From positions 1 through 45,023 of IMG/VR virus record IMGVR_UViG_3300021197_001204: a stretch of 45,023 nt of DNA. The stretch is one strand, 5' to 3'. Below, in pieces: positions 19,884 to 28,813 of the stretch; the stretch's first letter is position 1; the number at the start of each line of letters is the position of its first letter. The stretch comes from a virus. Under the pieces are notes generated by a model. That model did not search any database. It was given only the letters and a program-made list of their open reading frames with translations, and was not told the origin of the DNA. A program made the position numbers and the translations under genes.

Positions 19884-21617
19884 ATGAAAAAATTTTTTAT
19901 GGATTTAGAGACTGACGGTTTGCTTGATGAGCTAACTAGGGTCCATTTGATTGTTTGTAAAGAAGTTGAAACTGGTGAGTACTTAATTGGAAGAGACAAG
20001 AAGGGGATTAAAGATGTCCTTGAGGTCATTCAAAGTAGTCACCTAATTGGTCACAACCTTCTTGGGTTTGACCTAGAAGTTTTAAATAGACTCTACGGTT
20101 TTAAAGTTCCCACTCACCAAGTCACCGATACCTTAATACTTTCAAGGTTGCGTTACCCAGATCTCAGGAACAGGGATTTTGAGAAACGTGAATTGGAATC
20201 CAAACTTCAGGGTTCACACTCCCTTAAAGCATGGGGATTGAGACTTGGATTTACCAAAGGTGACTATGGTGAGCATGAAGGTGCTTGGGATTTCTATGAT
20301 AAAGAGATGGAAGAGTACTGCATCAGAGATGTGGACTTGACCCATAAGTTATATGAATTCCTTGATGTAGATAGAGATCGAACAGATGTTTCCTTGGAGC
20401 ATGATATAGCAAAGATCTGCTATGACCAAGAGTGGTTTGGATTTCCTTTTGATACTGAGAAAGCAGTGAAACTCTACGGTGAGATCATTGAAAGAAAAGA
20501 TAAGTTAGGAAAGGAACTTCAAGATGCATTTGGTTCATGGGTTTTAGATGAAGGTGAACGAAAGAAAGGATTCTATCACAAGATTTCTATTATTAAATTC
20601 AATCCTAATAGTAGAGCACATATAGCTAAACGCTTGAAGGAATTGAGAGGTTGGGAACCAAAGGATTTTACTCCTTCTGGAGAACCTAAAGTAGATGAGA
20701 AAGTCTTATCCACTTTGGACTATCCAGAAGCTCAATTAATGAGTGATTACCTTATGCTTGCCAAGAGGATAGGACAGATATCTGAGGGTAACCAAGGTTG
20801 GCTCAAACTTGAAAAGAAAGGAAGACTACATGGCAGGGTCAACACGATGGGGAGTATCACAAGTCGCTGCTCTCATTCGCATCCGAACACGGCTCAAGTT
20901 CCTAGCATTGGCTCATCCTATGGGAAGGAGTGCAGAGAACTTTTTAAGACAGATCCAGGGTTTTCCCTTCTGGGATGTGATGTTTCTGGTCTTGAACTGC
21001 GGTGCTTGGCTCATTATATGGCTAATTATGACGATGGTGCATACGGTAAAGTGCTTCTTGAGGGAGATATACACACTGCCAATCAAGAAGCTGCAGGACT
21101 TCCATCGAGGGATGCAAGTAAAACTTTCATCTATGCATTCCTTTATGGTGCTGGAGATCAGAAAATTGGTTCGATCCTTGGGAAAGGTGCTTCAGTGGGT
21201 AAAAAAGTTAAGAACCAATTTCTTAGGAAGACTCCTGCATTAAAGGAGTTGAGGAAAGCAGTACAACGTAAAGCATCCAAAGGTTTCCTAAAGGGATTAG
21301 ATGGAAGAACAATCCCTGTGAGATCTGAACATGCTGCATTGAACACACTCTTTCAGAGTGCAGGAGCAATCATCTGTAAAAGATGGGTTGTTGAACTACA
21401 TAAGTTGCTGGAGTTGGAAGGGTACACTTATGTCAAAGACTATGCACAAGTGGCTTTTGTGCATGATGAGATACAAATGCTAGTCAAGGATGATTATGTC
21501 AGAGATATCGGAAACCTCGCAGTTAAGGCAATTGGAGTTGCCGGGAATGTCTACAACTTCCGAATCCCTCTCACTGGAGAGTGGACAAGTGGAAGAAATT
21601 GGGCTGAAACACACTGA
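19884..21617 (+). CDS. Family A DNA polymerase (T7 gp5-like)
   Basis: 577 residues. The exonuclease domain has Exo I FMDLETDGL (5-13), Exo II HNLLGFDLEVL and Exo III YCIRDVDLTHKLYEFL. The polymerase has motif A LLGCDVSGLELRCLAHYM, motif B RDASKTFIYAFLYGAG and motif C FVHDEIQMLV. T7 gp5 is about 704 residues; the shortfall suggests no thioredoxin-binding thumb insertion, so processivity would not use host thioredoxin. A good ribosome site (AGAGAGG) precedes the ATG. The nuclease-like gene at 21589 overlaps its last codons. Confidence 0.93.
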   Translation: MKKFFMDLETDGLLDELTRVHLIVCKEVETGEYLIGRDKKGIKDVLEVIQSSHLIGHNLLGFDLEVLNRLYGFKVPTHQVTDTLILSRLRYPDLRNRDFEKRELESKLQGSHSLKAWGLRLGFTKGDYGEHEGAWDFYDKEMEEYCIRDVDLTHKLYEFLDVDRDRTDVSLEHDIAKICYDQEWFGFPFDTEKAVKLYGEIIERKDKLGKELQDAFGSWVLDEGERKKGFYHKISIIKFNPNSRAHIAKRLKELRGWEPKDFTPSGEPKVDEKVLSTLDYPEAQLMSDYLMLAKRIGQISEGNQGWLKLEKKGRLHGRVNTMGSITSRCSHSHPNTAQVPSIGSSYGKECRELFKTDPGFSLLGCDVSGLELRCLAHYMANYDDGAYGKVLLEGDIHTANQEAAGLPSRDASKTFIYAFLYGAGDQKIGSILGKGASVGKKVKNQFLRKTPALKELRKAVQRKASKGFLKGLDGRTIPVRSEHAALNTLFQSAGAIICKRWVVELHKLLELEGYTYVKDYAQVAFVHDEIQMLVKDDYVRDIGNLAVKAIGVAGNVYNFRIPLTGEWTSGRNWAETH

Positions 21618-22008
21618 TGGTATTCACTTCACTGGACAAGCAGGAGAGCACCTTGTGTGCTACCTCTTTCACATGTGGAAATATAATGTGTTTCAACCAC
21701 TTAATCCTAGAACTAAATGGGATTTTGTAGTTGAAAGGGATGGTAAGTTTAAAACAATCCAAGTTAAGACTATTGGAACAGATAGAGAATATACAACTAT
21801 TTCACATGGTACTTCATATCATGGAACTAAACCGAAACATGTTACAGAAGGAGAATATGATTACCTTTGCGTGTGTAAATTTCCAGTAATCTACGTTATT
21901 CCTTTTTATAAACTATCCAGTTTTACAGTAGTTAGTTTAAGAAAGTACCCTAAATACAAATGGGACTTAAATGATCCAAGAACCTACCAATATAGAAAAG
22001 TAATATGA
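21589..22008 (+). CDS. PD-(D/E)XK nuclease-like protein
   Basis: 139 residues if begun at the GTG at 21589, with GGAGAG upstream; an ATG at 21547 would overlap the polymerase further. Residues after GQAGEHLVCYLFHMWKYNVF contain TKWDFVVERDG and then IQVKTIG. That is the acidic Glu, then Asp, then Q-x-K arrangement of small PD-(D/E)XK nucleases such as the group I intron-associated type. It may cut host DNA or help recombination. No intron is visible in the polymerase gene. The following exonuclease start overlaps its stop. Confidence 0.6.
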   Translation: MEEIGLKHTDGIHFTGQAGEHLVCYLFHMWKYNVFQPLNPRTKWDFVVERDGKFKTIQVKTIGTDREYTTISHGTSYHGTKPKHVTEGEYDYLCVCKFPVIYVIPFYKLSSFTVVSLRKYPKYKWDLNDPRTYQYRKVI

Positions 22009-22751
22009 GAACAAAACTATTAGTTGATGCAGACTTGTTAGTTTATAAAACTTCAAGTGTTACTGAGGTTCCTATCAATTGGGAAGGTGATTTCTGGACA
22101 TTGCATTGTGACTTTGCCCAGACCAAGAAACTTATTTCTGACCAAATCCATGCACTTGTGGATAAAGTTAAGGCAAATGATGTATTATTATGCTTCTCTC
22201 ATTATGACAACTTCAGAAAGTTAATTAATCCTGAGTACAAACTAAACAGGAAAAAGGTACGGAAACCTATGTGCCTTAATCCTGCCAAGGAATACTGCAA
22301 ACAAGAGTTTAAGTGGTTGGAAAAACCTTGGTTGGAAGCAGATGATGTAATGGGAATTCTTGCTACTAAAGAATCCGAAAGTAAATACGTGATCTTTAGT
22401 GAAGACAAAGACCTCTTAACGATTCCTGGATTCCATTGGGATGCAGAGAACGAAACTATTTGGGAACAAACCAAAGAGGTTGCCGACTACACATTCTACA
22501 AACAAATCTTAACAGGAGATTCCACAGATAATTACTCTGGATGTCCTGGAATTGGTCCAAAGAAAGCTGAAGATACACTTCAGAATTCTAAGACAGAAGT
22601 GGAAATGTGGAACTCAGTTATAAGTGCTTTTAAAGCAAAGAAACTCAGTAAAAACTTTGCAATTACTCAAGCAAGAATGGCAAGAATTCTTAGATGTGGT
22701 GAGTACATAGTTAACGAACCTATCTACTGGAATCCACCGTTGGAGAAATAA
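22005..22751 (+). CDS. 5'-3' exonuclease (T7 gp6-like)
   Basis: 248 residues of the PIN/FEN-type 5'-nuclease fold. LLVDADLLVYKTSS opens the protein, PWLEADDVMGILA and IFSEDKDLLTIPG supply the acidic metal-binding cluster, and GDSTDNYSGCPGIGPKKAE is the helix-3-turn region with the last catalytic aspartates. It removes RNA primers and degrades host DNA to nucleotides, feeding the reductase encoded next. It is coupled to the upstream nuclease gene by overlap. Confidence 0.9.
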   Translation: MRTKLLVDADLLVYKTSSVTEVPINWEGDFWTLHCDFAQTKKLISDQIHALVDKVKANDVLLCFSHYDNFRKLINPEYKLNRKKVRKPMCLNPAKEYCKQEFKWLEKPWLEADDVMGILATKESESKYVIFSEDKDLLTIPGFHWDAENETIWEQTKEVADYTFYKQILTGDSTDNYSGCPGIGPKKAEDTLQNSKTEVEMWNSVISAFKAKKLSKNFAITQARMARILRCGEYIVNEPIYWNPPLEK

Positions 22752-22752
22752 C

Positions 22753-23007
22753 ATGGCAGATTACAACAAAGATGAGGAAGAACGAATGGCAAAGTTTAAA
22801 GCTGATGAGTTTAATAATCCTACTCACTATACCAACGGATTAGAAATACAACCATTGGATTACATCATAGGTAATCAAATGGATTTCCTTGAAGGAAATA
22901 TAATTAAATATGTAACTCGTTATCCGCAGAAAGGTGGAATTAACGATCTATACAAAGCAAGAGTATACATTAACAAATTAATCGAAAGAGAAGAAAAAAA
23001 TGCTTGA
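22753..23007 (+). CDS. DUF3310 protein
   Basis: 84 residues with the DUF3310 signature: NPTHYTNGLEIQPLDYIIG, then FLEGNIIKYVTRYPQKGGIN, then DLYKARVYINKLIE. The family is common in phages and sometimes labelled nucleotide kinase, but no kinase P-loop is present. It lies between the exonuclease and the reductase and overlaps the latter by 8 bases, consistent with a link to nucleotide metabolism. Its biochemical role is not known. Confidence 0.85.
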   Translation: MADYNKDEEERMAKFKADEFNNPTHYTNGLEIQPLDYIIGNQMDFLEGNIIKYVTRYPQKGGINDLYKARVYINKLIEREEKNA

Positions 23008-24913
23008 TTTACCTACACAGTACCAACAATACATTCACCTATCCCGATACTCCAGATGGGACTATACAAAAGAACGGAGAGAAACATGGGAAGAAACTAT
23101 AAATAGGTACTTTGATTTCTTTAAAGACCACTTAGAAAAAAACTGTAATTACTATGTGGAACCTGAAGTAATTAAAGAACTTAAAACAGCAGTACTTCAA
23201 CAAGAAGTAATGCCATCAATGCGATGTTTAATGACAGCAGGACCAGCATTGGAAAAAGAAAACGTAGCAGGGTATAATTGTTCATACCTTCCTATAAATA
23301 GTGTACGTTCATTTGATGAAGTACTTTATGTTCTCATGAATGGTACTGGTGTAGGTTTTAGCGTAGAAAGTAAGTACACTGATCTATTACCATTTGTCCC
23401 TGAAGAACTCCATCAGACTGATACAGTTATTGATGTACGAGATAGCAAATTAGGATGGGCAAAAGCATTTAGAGAACTTATTAGTTTACTCTATGCTGGT
23501 TTAATTCCTACATGGGACTTAACTAAGATTAGAAAAGCTGGAGCACCCTTAAAAACATTTGGAGGTAGAGCTAGTGGACCTGATCCCCTTAACAAATTAT
23601 TTCTTTATACTTGTAAAATATTTAAAAATGCAAAAGGACGAAAACTTAGACCAATTGAATGTCACGACATCGTTTGTAAAACTGCGGAAGTCGTGGTGGT
23701 TGGTGGTGTACGTAGGAGTGCTCTTATTAGCCTTAGTGACCTTGGTGATGAGCAAATGCGACAGGCCAAAGCAGGAGCATGGTGGGAAGATTTTGGACAT
23801 CGAGCCTTGGCAAACAATTCCGCAAACTATCACTCCTACCCAGACACAGGAACCTTCCTTAAAGAATGGACTTCCTTATATGAATCAAAATCTGGAGAAC
23901 GTGGTATATTCTCAAGTTATAACTCCAAAAAACAAGTTGAGCGATTCAAAGATAGGAGGGAACCTAGAGATGACTATGGAACTAATCCATGTTCTGAAAT
24001 AATCCTTAAACCAAGAGAGTTCTGTAATCTTTCAGAGGTAGTAGTACGTGCAGAAGATAGTAAGGATGACATTAAAAATAAAGTACGTTTAGCAACGATA
24101 CTTGGGACTTGGCAAAGTACTCTTACAAAGTTTAGATACCTCACTAAAGAGTGGAAAGAAAACTGTGAAGAAGAACGATTATTAGGAGTTAGTCTTACTG
24201 GTATCATGGATAATGAATTCATGGCAGACCAACTTGATCCTAAACTTCCTGAGTTCCTCAAAGAGTGTAGGAATGAAGCTGAAGTTACTAACAAGTTTTG
24301 GGCTACTCAGCTTAAAATTAATCCTTCTGCAAGTATCACATGCATAAAACCTAGTGGTACAGTATCGCAACTTTGTGATAGTGCTTCTGGTATTCACGCA
24401 AGGCATTCTGACTATTACATTAGGACTGTAAGAACAGACATGAAAGATCCTTTATGTACCCTTATGGTAAATCAAGGAGTACCTCATGAACCAGATGTAA
24501 CTAAACCAGAGCATACTATGGTTTTCTCCTTTCCAATTAAAGCTCCAGATGATAGTATCAAGCGTAATGATTTAAGTGCTATAGAACAGTTAGAACTATG
24601 GTTACTTTATCAAGAACATTGGTGTGAACATAAACCAAGTATTACTATCTCAGTTAAGGAAAATGAATGGGTAGAAGTAGGTGCTTGGGTTTACAACAAT
24701 TTCCATAAGATTTCTGGTATTTCTTTCCTTCCTTATAGTGAACACATTTACAAACAAGCACCGTATCAAGAATGTACTCAAGAAGAGTACCTTGAACTCT
24801 TAAAGAAAATGCCTAAACTTAACTGGAAGGAGTTGCAAAAGTATGAATCAAAAGACTATACTGAAGGTTCTCAAGAACTTGCATGTGTAGGTAACTCTTG
24901 CGAAATAAACTAA
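23000..24913 (+). CDS. nrdJ: Class II (adenosylcobalamin-dependent) ribonucleotide reductase
   Basis: 637 residues, the size of monomeric ribonucleoside-triphosphate reductases of the Lactobacillus leichmannii type. Key sites are VAGYNCSYLPI (first redox Cys), GTGVGFSVE, then NPCSEI with the radical Cys and Glu, and REFCNLSEVV with the partner Cys. The C-terminal GNSCEIN lies after ELACVG and supplies the shuttle cysteines. It reduces ribonucleotides with B12 as radical source, using products of host DNA and RNA breakdown. It is a common auxiliary metabolic gene of marine podoviruses. SAR11 hosts take up rather than make B12-type cofactors, so cofactor supply is a point of interest. Confidence 0.92.
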   Translation: MLDLPTQYQQYIHLSRYSRWDYTKERRETWEETINRYFDFFKDHLEKNCNYYVEPEVIKELKTAVLQQEVMPSMRCLMTAGPALEKENVAGYNCSYLPINSVRSFDEVLYVLMNGTGVGFSVESKYTDLLPFVPEELHQTDTVIDVRDSKLGWAKAFRELISLLYAGLIPTWDLTKIRKAGAPLKTFGGRASGPDPLNKLFLYTCKIFKNAKGRKLRPIECHDIVCKTAEVVVVGGVRRSALISLSDLGDEQMRQAKAGAWWEDFGHRALANNSANYHSYPDTGTFLKEWTSLYESKSGERGIFSSYNSKKQVERFKDRREPRDDYGTNPCSEIILKPREFCNLSEVVVRAEDSKDDIKNKVRLATILGTWQSTLTKFRYLTKEWKENCEEERLLGVSLTGIMDNEFMADQLDPKLPEFLKECRNEAEVTNKFWATQLKINPSASITCIKPSGTVSQLCDSASGIHARHSDYYIRTVRTDMKDPLCTLMVNQGVPHEPDVTKPEHTMVFSFPIKAPDDSIKRNDLSAIEQLELWLLYQEHWCEHKPSITISVKENEWVEVGAWVYNNFHKISGISFLPYSEHIYKQAPYQECTQEEYLELLKKMPKLNWKELQKYESKDYTEGSQELACVGNSCEIN

Positions 24914-24914
24914 T

Positions 24915-25109
24915 ATGATCGGGATATACGGAATAACACAAGAATTAGTAGATAAACTTGATAACCTATATCCCGATAAATTACCAAAAGATCCTACTTC
25001 TATTGAGCATTTATATTATCTACAAGGACAAAGAGTAGTAGTGGATCAACTTAAACAACTTTTTAAAGAAAGTACTGAAGAAGGTGAAATAAAAACCTTA
25101 TTCTCTTAA
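24915..25109 (+). CDS. 64-residue hypothetical protein
   Basis: It starts one base after the reductase stop. The product is mixed helical (ELVDKLDNLYPDKLPKDPTS, then VVVDQLKQLFKESTEEGE). It is the last gene before the virion block. No family was recognised. Confidence 0.5.
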   Translation: MIGIYGITQELVDKLDNLYPDKLPKDPTSIEHLYYLQGQRVVVDQLKQLFKESTEEGEIKTLFS

Positions 25110-25129
25110 AGGAAAGGATGGTGATCTAA

Positions 25130-25528
25130 ATGTGTGGAAAATCTTGGCAAGAAGGGAAATGGAAAGACAGACTTGGAGGTGAAATGCAAGGTGGAGGATG
25201 GGAACAACTAGGTCAAGGAGAAGATAAAAGATGGTTAGGTGCAGGACTAGGAGCAGAACATGAATTTCATAGATTAAATTTAGATAAAAGAGATTCATTT
25301 GAAAAAAATTGGGCAAGAGGAAACTGGATGAGAAGGTTAGGTATGGACCCAGATGTTTTTAATAATCAAGAAAATTCCGTAGACTCTGATGTTTCTGGTA
25401 TTAGTTCTATCTATGATTCAAGCACTGGAGGTTCTGGAGGAAAAAACAAATCTGCTAGACTTGCATCTAACAAAAGTGCTGGCATAGGTAAGAAAAAGTT
25501 AACCATCAAACCTAAGAGTTATGCATAA
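25130..25528 (+). CDS. Small virion protein, resembling T7 gp6.7
   Basis: 132 residues, in the position of T7 gene 6.7, with a good ribosome site (GAAAGGATGG). It begins Met-Cys, has repeated W-x3-LG-like elements (KWKDRLGG, RWLGAGLG, NWMRRLGMD), and ends with a basic Ser/Lys segment (KSARLASNKSAGIGKKKL). T7 gp6.7, as I recall, also starts Met-Cys and ends in a basic SAR-type tail, and it is ejected into the cell envelope with the DNA. Homology is suggestive only. Its stop overlaps the next start. Confidence 0.5.
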   Translation: MCGKSWQEGKWKDRLGGEMQGGGWEQLGQGEDKRWLGAGLGAEHEFHRLNLDKRDSFEKNWARGNWMRRLGMDPDVFNNQENSVDSDVSGISSIYDSSTGGSGGKNKSARLASNKSAGIGKKKLTIKPKSYA

Positions 25529-26391
25529 TGTGTAATGCACAAATGCTTTCTAGCCTTGGTAGATATGGAGATACAGAAATAGCCCATGTAAATCCCCAAG
25601 AAAAACAAATGTTAGAGAACATGGGAGGTTCTGGTACTACAAATCCCATGACAGGATTAAAAGAATACCATAGTAAATGGTATCCTCATAGCCATGCTTC
25701 TATTCCTACTCCTAAAATAATACCCCCTCCTACTCCTAAAATAATACCTCCTCCTATTCCTAAAATAATACCTCCTCCTACTCCTAAGATTATTTTGGAT
25801 GATGCTCCAGATATTGCTGAACAAGTAGATACTTTTGTAGATAAAAATACCAAAAGTTTACCTGAATATGATGTTGAGGAACAGTACCAAGATTCTACTA
25901 TTGACCAACTCTTGGAAGGAGATCTTACCCTTGACCAAGCAGTAGATAAGAATTACCAAGGTGGAGATATTGATTTCTTTGGTGAAGCAGTACAGTACAT
26001 TTGGAATGAGGTAGATAAAATGAGAAAAGGTGAGCAAACTCAAACTGAACAATCTGCAAATGATACTAAAGATATAATTGAGGATTACAGTGATACAGTT
26101 CAAGACTTACCAGATCAATTCTATGAACAGTTAGATACTTTAGGTAATTCTGGTGTAGAAGGATTTAACTCTTTAATTAGTTCTTTAGATAAGAATAGTA
26201 AAGCTACTTCTGAAGGAGGAATAACTCCAGTAACAAGAGGTGGAGAAGAATTAGTAGAAGAAGACTTAGCTACACTTCAGAACGATCCTAAGAGTCACCT
26301 TAGAAGAAAGAAAAGAGGTAAGAAACAATTCAGAATAAGTTCCCCTGGTGTAAATGTAGGTGGTGGTGGTTCTGGACTCAAAATAGCTTAA
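25528..26391 (+). CDS. Virion-associated protein with proline-rich repeats, in the position of T7 gp7.3
   Basis: 287 residues. The N-terminal segment GDTEIAHVNPQEKQML, then GGSGTTNPMTGLKEY, is a pattern seen in many marine phage virion proteins. Residues 60-91 hold four 8-residue units of the type PTPKIIPP, a stiff linker. A long acidic helical part follows (about 95-230), and the C-terminus is basic and Gly rich (RRKKRGKKQFRIS, then GGGGSG). It begins Met-Cys like its upstream neighbour. The position before the portal gene suggests a minor tail or ejected protein. Function is not established. Confidence 0.5.
   Translation: MCNAQMLSSLGRYGDTEIAHVNPQEKQMLENMGGSGTTNPMTGLKEYHSKWYPHSHASIPTPKIIPPPTPKIIPPPIPKIIPPPTPKIILDDAPDIAEQVDTFVDKNTKSLPEYDVEEQYQDSTIDQLLEGDLTLDQAVDKNYQGGDIDFFGEAVQYIWNEVDKMRKGEQTQTEQSANDTKDIIEDYSDTVQDLPDQFYEQLDTLGNSGVEGFNSLISSLDKNSKATSEGGITPVTRGGEELVEEDLATLQNDPKSHLRRKKRGKKQFRISSPGVNVGGGGSGLKIA
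25705..25800 (+). repeat. Four tandem 24-bp repeats encoding PTPKIIPP
   Basis: Units at 25705-25728, 25729-25752, 25753-25776 and 25777-25800, with scattered substitutions and a degenerate last unit. They encode PTPKIIPP, PTPKIIPP, PIPKIIPP and PTPKIILD. Unit length is a multiple of three, so copy number can change without breaking the frame. Confidence 0.9.
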
Positions 26392-26398
26392 AACTACT

Positions 26399-28003
26399 AT
26401 GGTAGAAAAAATACAGTTAGACACTAATTACAATAGTGATAACGAAGGTTACGTTAAAGCTAGATACACTCATTTATCAGCATCACGAGATGTCTTTCTT
26501 CAGAGAGCAAGGGAAGCATCTGCGATAACTATTCCTTCCTTGATGCCAAGAGAAGGTCATAATTCCCATAACAACTTAGTAACTCCCTATCAGTCCGTAG
26601 GAGCAAGAGGTGTAAATAACCTTTCCAGCAAACTGCTACTTACCCTCCTACCTCCTAACTCTCCTTTCTTTCGATTAATCATCGATGACCAAGAAATGCA
26701 AGAGCTTACCAAAGGATCTGATAAGGGAGTTATTGAGGAAGCACTGTCCAAAGTGGAACGTGCAGTTATGCAGGAAATAGAAGTAAAAGCCATACGTGTT
26801 CCTGTGTTTGAAGCATTAAAGCAATTAATAGTTACAGGAAATGTACTTCTCTTTATGCCTCCCAAGGGAGGACTAAGAGTATTTAAACTGGATAGGTTTG
26901 TTTGTAAACGAGATATGATGGGTAACATCCTAGAGATCATTACCTTGGAATCTCTTGCATATAAATCACTTCCTGAGAGTGCTAAAGAACTCTTGACTGA
27001 GAATGAAGGATCAACTGCGGATCTCCGTAATGTTGATCTTTATACTTGTGTAAAACTAGAGAAGAACCGTTGGAAGGTTCATCAAGAGATCGAAGGAATG
27101 GTAGTTCCAGGAAGTGAAGGATCTTATCCTAAAAATAAACTTTCATGGATACCATTGAGATTCACGAGAATTGATGGTGAGGATTATGGAAGAGGATATG
27201 TAGAAGAATATATCGGAGACTTACGTTCCCTTGAAGCTCTTACTAAAGCAATCGTTGAGGGATCTGCTGCTGCCGCCAAGGTTTTATTCTTAGTCAGACC
27301 TAATGGAACTACGAGACTCAAGACACTTGCAGATTCACCTAACGGAGCAATTGTAACTGGAGATGCTAATGATGTAACTACACTTCAAATTCAAAAAGCT
27401 ACTGACTTCAGGATTGCAGAGTCTACTGCAAAGGTTCTTGAGGACAGACTCGCATACGCTTTTCTTCTTAACTCTGCAATTCAGAGAGATGCAGAACGTG
27501 TAACTGCGGAAGAGATTAGACTCATGAGTCAGGAATTAGAAGCATCCTTGGGTGGAATCTACTCCCTTCTCAGTCAGGAATTTCAATTGCCTATGGTCAA
27601 CTTGATGATGAACGCAATGCAGAAGGATAAGAAACTTCCTAAGTTCCCTGACGAATCCCTTAAACCCTTAATCGTAACAGGAGTCGAAGCACTTGGCAGA
27701 GGTCAAGACCTTAATAAACTAGCTAATTTCCTCAAACATCTTCAACCGTTTGGACCTGAGATTCTCCAGAGAGAAATGAATATCAGAGACTACATTGATA
27801 GATTAGGAGCATCCCTTGGAATAGATATGGATGGATTAGTTAAATCTCAAGAGCAACTTCAACAAGAAGCTCAACAAGCACAAGAACAACAACAGCAAGC
27901 AATGATGCAAGAAGGTATGAAGAATGTAGCTGAAAAAGCTGCACCGCAGATGATGATTAATGCTGCTCAAAACCAAGATATGCAACAACAAGAAGGACAA
28001 TAA
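26399..28003 (+). CDS. Portal / head-tail connector protein (T7 gp8-like)
   Basis: 534 residues, the same size as T7 gp8 (536). Conserved family segments are visible: LMPREGHNSHNNLVTPYQSVGARGVNNLSSKLLLTLLPPN, read as two halves, then PFFRL, LIVTGNVLLF, and FTRIDGEDYGRGYVEEYIGD. The C-terminus is Gln rich (EQLQQEAQQAQEQQQQ). It forms the dodecameric ring through which DNA enters and leaves the head. It starts the portal-scaffold-capsid run in T7 order. Confidence 0.93.
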   Translation: MVEKIQLDTNYNSDNEGYVKARYTHLSASRDVFLQRAREASAITIPSLMPREGHNSHNNLVTPYQSVGARGVNNLSSKLLLTLLPPNSPFFRLIIDDQEMQELTKGSDKGVIEEALSKVERAVMQEIEVKAIRVPVFEALKQLIVTGNVLLFMPPKGGLRVFKLDRFVCKRDMMGNILEIITLESLAYKSLPESAKELLTENEGSTADLRNVDLYTCVKLEKNRWKVHQEIEGMVVPGSEGSYPKNKLSWIPLRFTRIDGEDYGRGYVEEYIGDLRSLEALTKAIVEGSAAAAKVLFLVRPNGTTRLKTLADSPNGAIVTGDANDVTTLQIQKATDFRIAESTAKVLEDRLAYAFLLNSAIQRDAERVTAEEIRLMSQELEASLGGIYSLLSQEFQLPMVNLMMNAMQKDKKLPKFPDESLKPLIVTGVEALGRGQDLNKLANFLKHLQPFGPEILQREMNIRDYIDRLGASLGIDMDGLVKSQEQLQQEAQQAQEQQQQAMMQEGMKNVAEKAAPQMMINAAQNQDMQQQEGQ

Positions 28004-28005
28004 TT

Positions 28006-28788
28006 ATGGTGGATAAAGTACAAGCCTTTGAACCTCCTGCACCTGAGAGTCAGGAACACATAGATCAGATGATACAAAAAGCTGATGAAGCTGAAGTAAT
28101 CCCTAGTGAATCTATGGAATCCTCAAGACCTGAATGGTTACCTGAGAAATTTCAGAATCCAGAGGATATGGCAAAAGCATATGGAGAACTTGAAAAACAA
28201 TTCAGTAGCTCAAGGCAACAAGAACAACCACAGGAACAACCAGAGCAAGGCCAAGAACCTTCTAATGCTCAAGAGTATGTAGAAAGTAAAGGGTTAAATT
28301 TTGAAGATATGTCCAAAGAATATCAAGAAAACGGAAGTTTAAGTGATGATACTTATTCTCAATTAGAACAGTCAGGAATACCAAGACACATGACTGATAG
28401 TTGGATACAAGGTCAACAAGCTATTTCCGATAAAATGACTAATGCTGCTTTTAATGCTGCTGGAGGAGAAGAAAACTTTAATACATTAACAGAATGGGCA
28501 AAAGTAAACCTAAGTGAGCAAGAAATAAATGAGTATAACAAAGCTATATCTATAGCTGATCCTAGTACCATTAGATTTACTGTAGAAAGTCTTAAATCTA
28601 GGTACGAAAGTAAAAACGGACAACAAGCTAATCTACTCACTGGAGAAACAAGTAATAAAATGTCAGGAGATAGATATGAATCTGTTACACAATTAACAGA
28701 TGCTATGAAAGATCCAAGGTATCAAACTGATCCTGCATTTAGAGAACAAGTAACAAATAAGTTGCAAAGATCTAATATAATGCAGTAA
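28006..28788 (+). CDS. Capsid assembly scaffolding protein (T7 gp9-like)
   Basis: 260 residues, acidic and hydrophilic, rich in Gln, Glu and Ser, between portal and capsid. Landmarks are RPEWLPEKFQNPEDMAKAYGELEKQF (read as one helix), a Gln/Pro/Glu linker, and a C-terminal helix pair ending DPAFREQVTNKLQRSNIM, all typical of T7-like scaffolds. It directs capsid protein assembly and leaves before DNA packaging. Confidence 0.9.
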   Translation: MVDKVQAFEPPAPESQEHIDQMIQKADEAEVIPSESMESSRPEWLPEKFQNPEDMAKAYGELEKQFSSSRQQEQPQEQPEQGQEPSNAQEYVESKGLNFEDMSKEYQENGSLSDDTYSQLEQSGIPRHMTDSWIQGQQAISDKMTNAAFNAAGGEENFNTLTEWAKVNLSEQEINEYNKAISIADPSTIRFTVESLKSRYESKNGQQANLLTGETSNKMSGDRYESVTQLTDAMKDPRYQTDPAFREQVTNKLQRSNIMQ

Positions 28789-28813
28789 TATTTAGGTTGA
28801 TTTTTTTAACGGA

